NCBI GenBank assembly: GCA_964414585.1
Contig: CAYPXR010000006.1
Coordinates: forward strand, 1-64,000
Reading direction: 5' to 3'
Length of the DNA stretch: 64,000 nt
Origin: DATEMU01 sp964414585
Lineage (GTDB): Bacteria > Planctomycetota > Phycisphaerae > UBA1845 > UTPLA1
Shown here: one piece after another, positions 59,963 through 64,000 of the stretch
How positions within the stretch are numbered: the first letter of the stretch is position 1
How the letters are laid out: each line of letters starts with the position of its first letter
Notes under the pieces: generated by a model
What the model was told of the DNA's origin: nothing
Seen by the model: the letters and a program-made list of their open reading frames with translations, nothing else
The model's database searches: none
Translations under genes and position numbers: made by a program

Positions 59963-60874
59963 TCAAAACGAAAACTGGAGCCGAACCCCGGCCCCGAAGT
60001 TCGGGGTTTCTTCGTTGTCGTCGAGACCGATCAAGATACCGGGACCGACCGTCAGGTGTTCATTGACGTGGTACATCCCGGACAATTCCAGGGCATTGAT
60101 ATTGGCGTGACCTTCTTCTTCGCTCGATTCATTTAGATAGTCGGCAATGAACGCCAGGGCCTCCGTGATGCGCCACTTGTAACCCGTCCGAAAGCCCCAC
60201 TGAAAATGCCGCAGATCCTCGACGTTATCGCCGTTGGCCGTCTTGATGAAGCTGTTAAAGAACAACGTACCCGGCCCGCACTCTTTCGCGACAATGCCGG
60301 TCAACGTGCCGTCCACGCCCGACGACTGGTATCCTGTCGGAAGACGAATTTCAGCCAGCGTGGCCAGCGTCGGCATCGCGCCGTTATCCTTGACCCATCG
60401 CTGTTGCCATCCCAGTTCGACGTCGGCGTTCCCGTCCACGCCGCCCAGCCCCATTTCCACCGGCACGCCGAGGACGATCTGCATGTTTCGCAGAAATTCG
60501 CTTCCGTCCGGGTTGTATTGCAATTCGGTCAGAAGGGAAATCGGATCATGCTCGCCGGACGTGGTCGTCCAACCGCTTTGCACTTGCAATTCCAGCGTAC
60601 CGGGTTGGCCGGGTTGGCCGTCCTCCAGCGAATTGAAGGCATCCACGGATTGATGCTCCGTGAGAAGGTCGTCGGCCGCCGATTCTTTCGCAGCCGGCTC
60701 CGTCCGGCCGCTGTTTTCTTCCTCACGTTGGCCGGTGTCCGCTTGAACCAGACTCAACGGTTGTTCCGCGGATCGCTTCACGTCATCGGGCGGCGCCGCC
60801 AACGAGGTACGCGAAATCGCGACGACCATCACGACGGCCAGAATCCAAATGCTTTTGCGAGAAAACGGAGCCAT
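59963..60874 (-). CDS. Outer-membrane beta-barrel protein
   Basis: The ~303-residue exported protein (signal peptide ending SLAAP) has alternating hydrophobic strands ending in aromatic residues. Examples are DVELGWQQRWVK, HFQWGFRTGYKWRITEALAFI and the terminal ...GAGVRLQFSF, a classic outer-membrane insertion signal. A channel or transporter role is likely. It precedes the TolC gene by a four-base overlap region and may belong to the same operon. Confidence 0.75.
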   Translation of the reverse strand: MAPFSRKSIWILAVVMVVAISRTSLAAPPDDVKRSAEQPLSLVQADTGQREEENSGRTEPAAKESAADDLLTEHQSVDAFNSLEDGQPGQPGTLELQVQSGWTTTSGEHDPISLLTELQYNPDGSEFLRNMQIVLGVPVEMGLGGVDGNADVELGWQQRWVKDNGAMPTLATLAEIRLPTGYQSSGVDGTLTGIVAKECGPGTLFFNSFIKTANGDNVEDLRHFQWGFRTGYKWRITEALAFIADYLNESSEEEGHANINALELSGMYHVNEHLTVGPGILIGLDDNEETPNFGAGVRLQFSF

Positions 60875-61045
60875 TCGATGATTCCTCCACTCGTTCGGGC
60901 GATTGACTGGTCGCGACCCGTGGGTCGCGCCGAAATATTCCACAAGACCGGTCGAACCGACGCAATAGGCCATCTACGGTTCCGCTCGGATGACCGGGCA
61001 ATCTTGCTTTTTATCCGGACCTGCAGAGCTTCAGTCGGTCTTGGG

Positions 61046-61549
61046 CTAATCGTCTTCGTCGTTTTGCTGTTCCTCGTGTTCTGCCTGGTGTCCCGCGGGC
61101 GTCAGAAGCACTTCATGTCGAGTGTCGCCTTTTTTGAATTTGATCTCGTAGGTGATGGAGGTCTTCTTCTCAAAGCGCATCTTGGCGTCCTGGCCCGCCA
61201 TCTTGTGCGCGGCGTCCAGGACAGCCTTTGGCAACGCATCGGCCTGAACGCCTTCTTCCGTTTCGACCAGATCGCCCGTCGCCGTGACCAGCGCTTCCAT
61301 CCGTCCGCCGGTTGTCTTCCACGACGCCTCGTAGAAGGGCGTTTCATGCTCGAATTCCTCTTCAAACTTCTGAATGTCCGCCCCCCCGGCAAGTTTCTTC
61401 AGTGCCGCCAGCGCCGCCGGCGGAACTTCCTTCTCCGTGACCTTGCGCTCCCGTTCCTCTCCCTTGGGCTCCGCCGATACGATCCCGATGAGCCAACCCA
61501 GCGCGATCAAGCCGAATACCGCCAGCCAACGATTGGATGTTTTTTGCAT
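61046..61549 (-). CDS. Secreted PepSY-like protein, acidic tail
   Basis: The 167-residue secreted protein (signal peptide MQKTSNRWLAVFGLIALGWL...VSA) has a PepSY-like arrangement: VPPAALAALKKLAGG then FYEASWKTTGGRMEALVTATGDLVE, a strand-turn unit repeated as YEIKFKKGDTRHEVLLTPAG. It ends EEQQNDEDD. PepSY domains are often protease-inhibitor-like modules in the periplasm. A GGAAGG site precedes the ATG. Confidence 0.7.
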   Translation of the reverse strand: MQKTSNRWLAVFGLIALGWLIGIVSAEPKGEERERKVTEKEVPPAALAALKKLAGGADIQKFEEEFEHETPFYEASWKTTGGRMEALVTATGDLVETEEGVQADALPKAVLDAAHKMAGQDAKMRFEKKTSITYEIKFKKGDTRHEVLLTPAGHQAEHEEQQNDEDD

Positions 61550-61773
61550 GGTCGTTTTCCTTCCTGTGAGCCATGGGCTCGACAACGTCCTTGGTTCCTT
61601 TCGCCGCAACGGACCAACGAAATTGCGCGATGGTTTCGTGCAAGCTCTTGAAAGGACACGACTGTACCCGCCAAGGCATGGATTCATCGTGGCGCGGGCA
61701 TGACAAAATTGTAATTGAGCTACGACGGAAACTCCAAAAACAGCCTTCGCCGGAGCGTCCGACTGCGATGGAA

Positions 61774-62730
61774 TTATCTTCCCGCCGCGGAGTGGTATTG
61801 CGTCAAAAGCAAATCCTCGTCTTGAACGAGACCAATTCCCGGCGCGTAAGTCTTGTAGTCTTTTTCGTGTGGCTTAATTCCGGAGGTCTCTTCGATCTTG
61901 ATGCAATTCTTGAACTCACCCGCCGGCGTCTTGATCGTCACATCGTCCCCGACGATCTCAGCGCGATCCCGGGCGCTGGGTGAGATCTCCTGGTAGTGAC
62001 GCGCGCCCAGGAGAGTCGTTCCCGGCATCATGAGGCCCGCCCTCGAGTCCTTTTCATCCGCCCGCCAGGCGCCTTCGTGTTTCACGACCTTGCCGTCCTT
62101 GTAAATATCGACTTCCTCGCCAAAGTAATAGACGTCGCCGTGTTGCTTGCAAATGGCGAAGTAGTTACGCGAGACTTCCTTGAGCGTCCCGTTTTCTTCT
62201 TCTCGTTCTTCAACGATCCGCGTCTCGATGCCGCCAATCGTCTTCGTTTCGCGGGTGACCGTGATAGTTACTTTTTCACGCCGGCTCTCCAATACCAGTT
62301 GATGGCCGGGCCTGAGGATGAAATAACGATTGGCGCCGGTCGATACAAAGGTGCATTCCTCATCGCCAAACCGTTCAGACCATTTCTTGGCGTGCTCGCC
62401 TCTCTGTTCCGGGCCTCCCAAGCGTTCCTTGACCTCTATGACTTCGCCCTCCGATGAGATTTCGACGTCGTAAATCTTCCCCGCAGCGCGAACCGAGAAG
62501 TCGTATTGACCGGGGTCTTCACCCTCGATTTCCTTCTCAATCTTCAGGATTTCTCCGTCGGGCACCGCTTTTTCAACGGCCTTCTTGATGGAAACCGGCA
62601 GTTCCGACGGCTGAACGACGACTTTTCTTTCTTGCGGTTCCGCATGAAGTGAAATAACGGGATAGGCGGCAACCATCGTCACGATGAGCACCACGGAGAG
62701 GTTCTTGGGGCGCGAGGAAACAGGGTTCAT
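61774..62730 (-). CDS. Secreted PepSY-like protein, larger paralogue
   Basis: The 318-residue secreted protein shares the PepSY-like unit of its neighbour (VSIKKAVEKAVPDGEILKIE then YDFSVRAAGKIYDVEISSEG). It continues into a second domain with KTPAGEFKNCIKIEET and YAPGIGLVQDEDLLLTQYH, a pattern seen in periplasmic lipoprotein-type sensors. The function is unknown. It starts with a good signal peptide (VLIVTMVAAYPVISLHA). Confidence 0.7.
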   Translation of the reverse strand: MNPVSSRPKNLSVVLIVTMVAAYPVISLHAEPQERKVVVQPSELPVSIKKAVEKAVPDGEILKIEKEIEGEDPGQYDFSVRAAGKIYDVEISSEGEVIEVKERLGGPEQRGEHAKKWSERFGDEECTFVSTGANRYFILRPGHQLVLESRREKVTITVTRETKTIGGIETRIVEEREEENGTLKEVSRNYFAICKQHGDVYYFGEEVDIYKDGKVVKHEGAWRADEKDSRAGLMMPGTTLLGARHYQEISPSARDRAEIVGDDVTIKTPAGEFKNCIKIEETSGIKPHEKDYKTYAPGIGLVQDEDLLLTQYHSAAGR

Positions 62731-62869
62731 TTCAATTCTCCTTTTCTGAAGCCCGGGGGCATCGATTTTCCTTGCACGAATGAAACAGTATAACGGAGTG
62801 AAATGAAATCGTTATGACGCAAGGGTGACAAAGGCGAAATCTCGCGTCGATGTCGTCGAACGATGTTGG

Positions 62870-64000
62870 CTATTGTCGAAACGACCGCAAATCCGCCATG
62901 AGGCGCGGCATCATCTTCTTGTGGTCGGCCGTGAAGGCCGCCATTTCCGTCACTGGATGGTCATCGCGCAGGCTGATTTTCTGATCCGCGAATCCATACA
63001 CGTTGAATGGAAACACAACCTTGTATCGGTCATTGACGTATGCGATCCGGTCCCAATCGCAGATCACCGTGAAATCCCGCGCCGTCGGCCCCAGCAGATC
63101 GTAGCCGAACGAGTAATCCGACGGCGGATTGGTCACCCCGATCTGCGCCATGAGCGTCGCGGGAATATCCAGATGGCTCGTCATGGACGTGATTTCCTTG
63201 TGGCCGGCGCCCGGGATCCAAAGGACCAGCGGCGGGCGCGTTTGTTCTTCCGTGAATTCGGAGTTGTGTCCCCATCGCCCATGTTCCATGAACTCTTCGC
63301 CATGATCGCCGGTGAACAGCACGATGGTCGACTCCATCAATTGGCGTTCCTGGAGATGGGCCAGGATTCGCCCGAGCTGCATATCGAGATGATGGCAGGC
63401 GTTGATGTAGCGACTCTTGATCGGTCCGATGAATTTCGCCACTTCGTCCAATTGCGCGTAGTTCAAATCCTCAAGATAGTCCTTTCGAATCACGGCGTCT
63501 TTCGGGAAGTGGTACGGCGAATGCGGAGACTCAAAAAACATAAAGGTCTTGAACGGTCGTGCCGGATCGCAGCCGTCGACGAACTTCAGCAGATCGGTCA
63601 CATTCTCCTGATCCCGGCGCCACGGCATCATGGTCCGGGCTTCGTGCAATTTGTCCGCCGGCACGTTGACGAACATCGTTCGGTCAAACTCGGGATAGGT
63701 GAAGCTGGCGCTGGTGAACATCTCCATCTGGTAGCCGGCCTGTTGCAGAACGTCCATCAAGATCGGCGCTCGCTGTGCCTCGAAGATCGGGAACCAGAAG
63801 CATCCATAGAGCCCGTAAAACATGCTGAACATGCCCATCCGCGTTCCATTCCCCCCGCTGTAGTGCTGACGGCACCAGACGGCCTGCTGGGCCAGCTTCC
63901 AAGCGTGGGGCATGATTTCAGGATCCACCATGTCCGCACGCAGGGATTCGGAGACCAACCAGACGATGTTCGGCGGCCGCGCGTCGGGTCGCCGGACAAT
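62870..64000 (-). CDS. YejM/PbgA-like sulfatase-fold protein (partial, cut by window edge)
   Basis: The visible ~376 residues are the C-terminal catalytic-fold part; the frame remains open at the window edge (PPNIVWLVSESLRADM). The alkaline-phosphatase-superfamily fold is clear: HYSGGNGTRMGMFSMFYGLYG, VLFTGDHGEEFMEHGRWGHN and HLDIPATLMAQIG. Threonine replaces the sulfatase Cys/Ser in GNGTR, as in the YejM/PbgA/LapC group that senses periplasmic LPS and controls LpxC turnover. Thus the FGE in this window is not needed for it. The N-terminal membrane part lies outside the window. Confidence 0.78.
   Translation of the reverse strand: MVRRPDARPPNIVWLVSESLRADMVDPEIMPHAWKLAQQAVWCRQHYSGGNGTRMGMFSMFYGLYGCFWFPIFEAQRAPILMDVLQQAGYQMEMFTSASFTYPEFDRTMFVNVPADKLHEARTMMPWRRDQENVTDLLKFVDGCDPARPFKTFMFFESPHSPYHFPKDAVIRKDYLEDLNYAQLDEVAKFIGPIKSRYINACHHLDMQLGRILAHLQERQLMESTIVLFTGDHGEEFMEHGRWGHNSEFTEEQTRPPLVLWIPGAGHKEITSMTSHLDIPATLMAQIGVTNPPSDYSFGYDLLGPTARDFTVICDWDRIAYVNDRYKVVFPFNVYGFADQKISLRDDHPVTEMAAFTADHKKMMPRLMADLRSFRQ

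Noticed and set aside
1..64000. CRISPR arrays, rRNA or tRNA genes, toxin-antitoxin or restriction-modification systems
   Set aside because: No regularly spaced repeats, no cloverleaf-compatible T-loops with stems, and no matching protein motifs were seen.

Overview
The window is about 64 kb of high-GC chromosomal DNA from a Gram-negative-type bacterium, most likely a planctomycete (Planctomycetota, possibly a Phycisphaerae-like lineage). The evidence is the mix of gene families: PEP-CTERM sorted secreted proteins, a dockerin-like secreted protein, a prepilin-type protein of the planctomycete style, type III glutamine synthetase, a genuine formylglycine-generating enzyme, a bacterial deoxyhypusine-synthase-like protein, DUF1573 proteins, and an outer-membrane toolkit (heptose epimerase, YejM-like protein, RND/TolC efflux). 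The taxonomic call is inference; there is no rRNA or tRNA gene in the window.

Layout. 1-7,398 (minus strand): a Mu-like head and packaging cassette (terminase, portal, protease, decoration protein, major capsid, gp36, gp37) that stops abruptly at the terminase and lacks a gp30/F gene, with palindromic repeats in two intergenic gaps. 7,480-15,990: a secreted dockerin-like protein that probably starts at ATT, the amtB-glnK ammonium module, an operon coupling a PEP-CTERM protein to a formylglycine-generating enzyme, a divergent sigma-70-like factor, and an hpt-led operon whose promoter predicts a leaderless mRNA. 16,024-21,071: a GH10-like protein without its catalytic glutamates, an alkyltransferase-like DNA-binding protein, a D-2-hydroxyacid dehydrogenase, and the divergent cdaA-cdaR (c-di-AMP) pair. 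21,398-32,545: a small zinc-ribbon protein, a RAYT transposase framed by its REP-like repeats, an S9 peptidase lipoprotein, a DUF1573 protein with tandem thioredoxin folds, a DJ-1/PfpI protein, a CoA-binding protein, a SUMF1-type PEP-CTERM protein, type III glutamine synthetase and a small sulfotransferase.

32,637-39,248: PcrA/UvrD helicase, mannose-1-phosphate guanylyltransferase, RuvX, a PEGA lipoprotein, a prepilin-like protein, a charged coiled-coil protein and a site-2-type protease. 39,271-48,663 (minus): the nusA-infB-ylxP-rbfA translation cluster, continued by an endonuclease-III-like protein with a basic tail and a 1,167-residue TPR lipoprotein. 48,911-53,592: a sugar ABC ATPase, an SDR epimerase, the deoxyhypusine-synthase-like gene and hldD. 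53,589-64,000 (minus): an RND heavy-metal-type efflux operon containing an overlooked 35-residue hydrophobic ORF, an outer-membrane barrel protein, two PepSY-like secreted proteins, and a YejM-like protein cut by the window edge.

Cooperating genes: amtB, glnK and type III glutamine synthetase form a nitrogen-assimilation set, although the PII protein lacks the tyrosine that is uridylylated in enterobacteria. CdaA and CdaR form a c-di-AMP module. HldD, the YejM-like protein, the TolC-RND operon and the barrel protein all point to an LPS-type outer membrane. Several promoters of the TTGACA/TATAAT type are visible. At least two of them (hpt, amtB) place the predicted transcription start on or within a few bases of the start codon.
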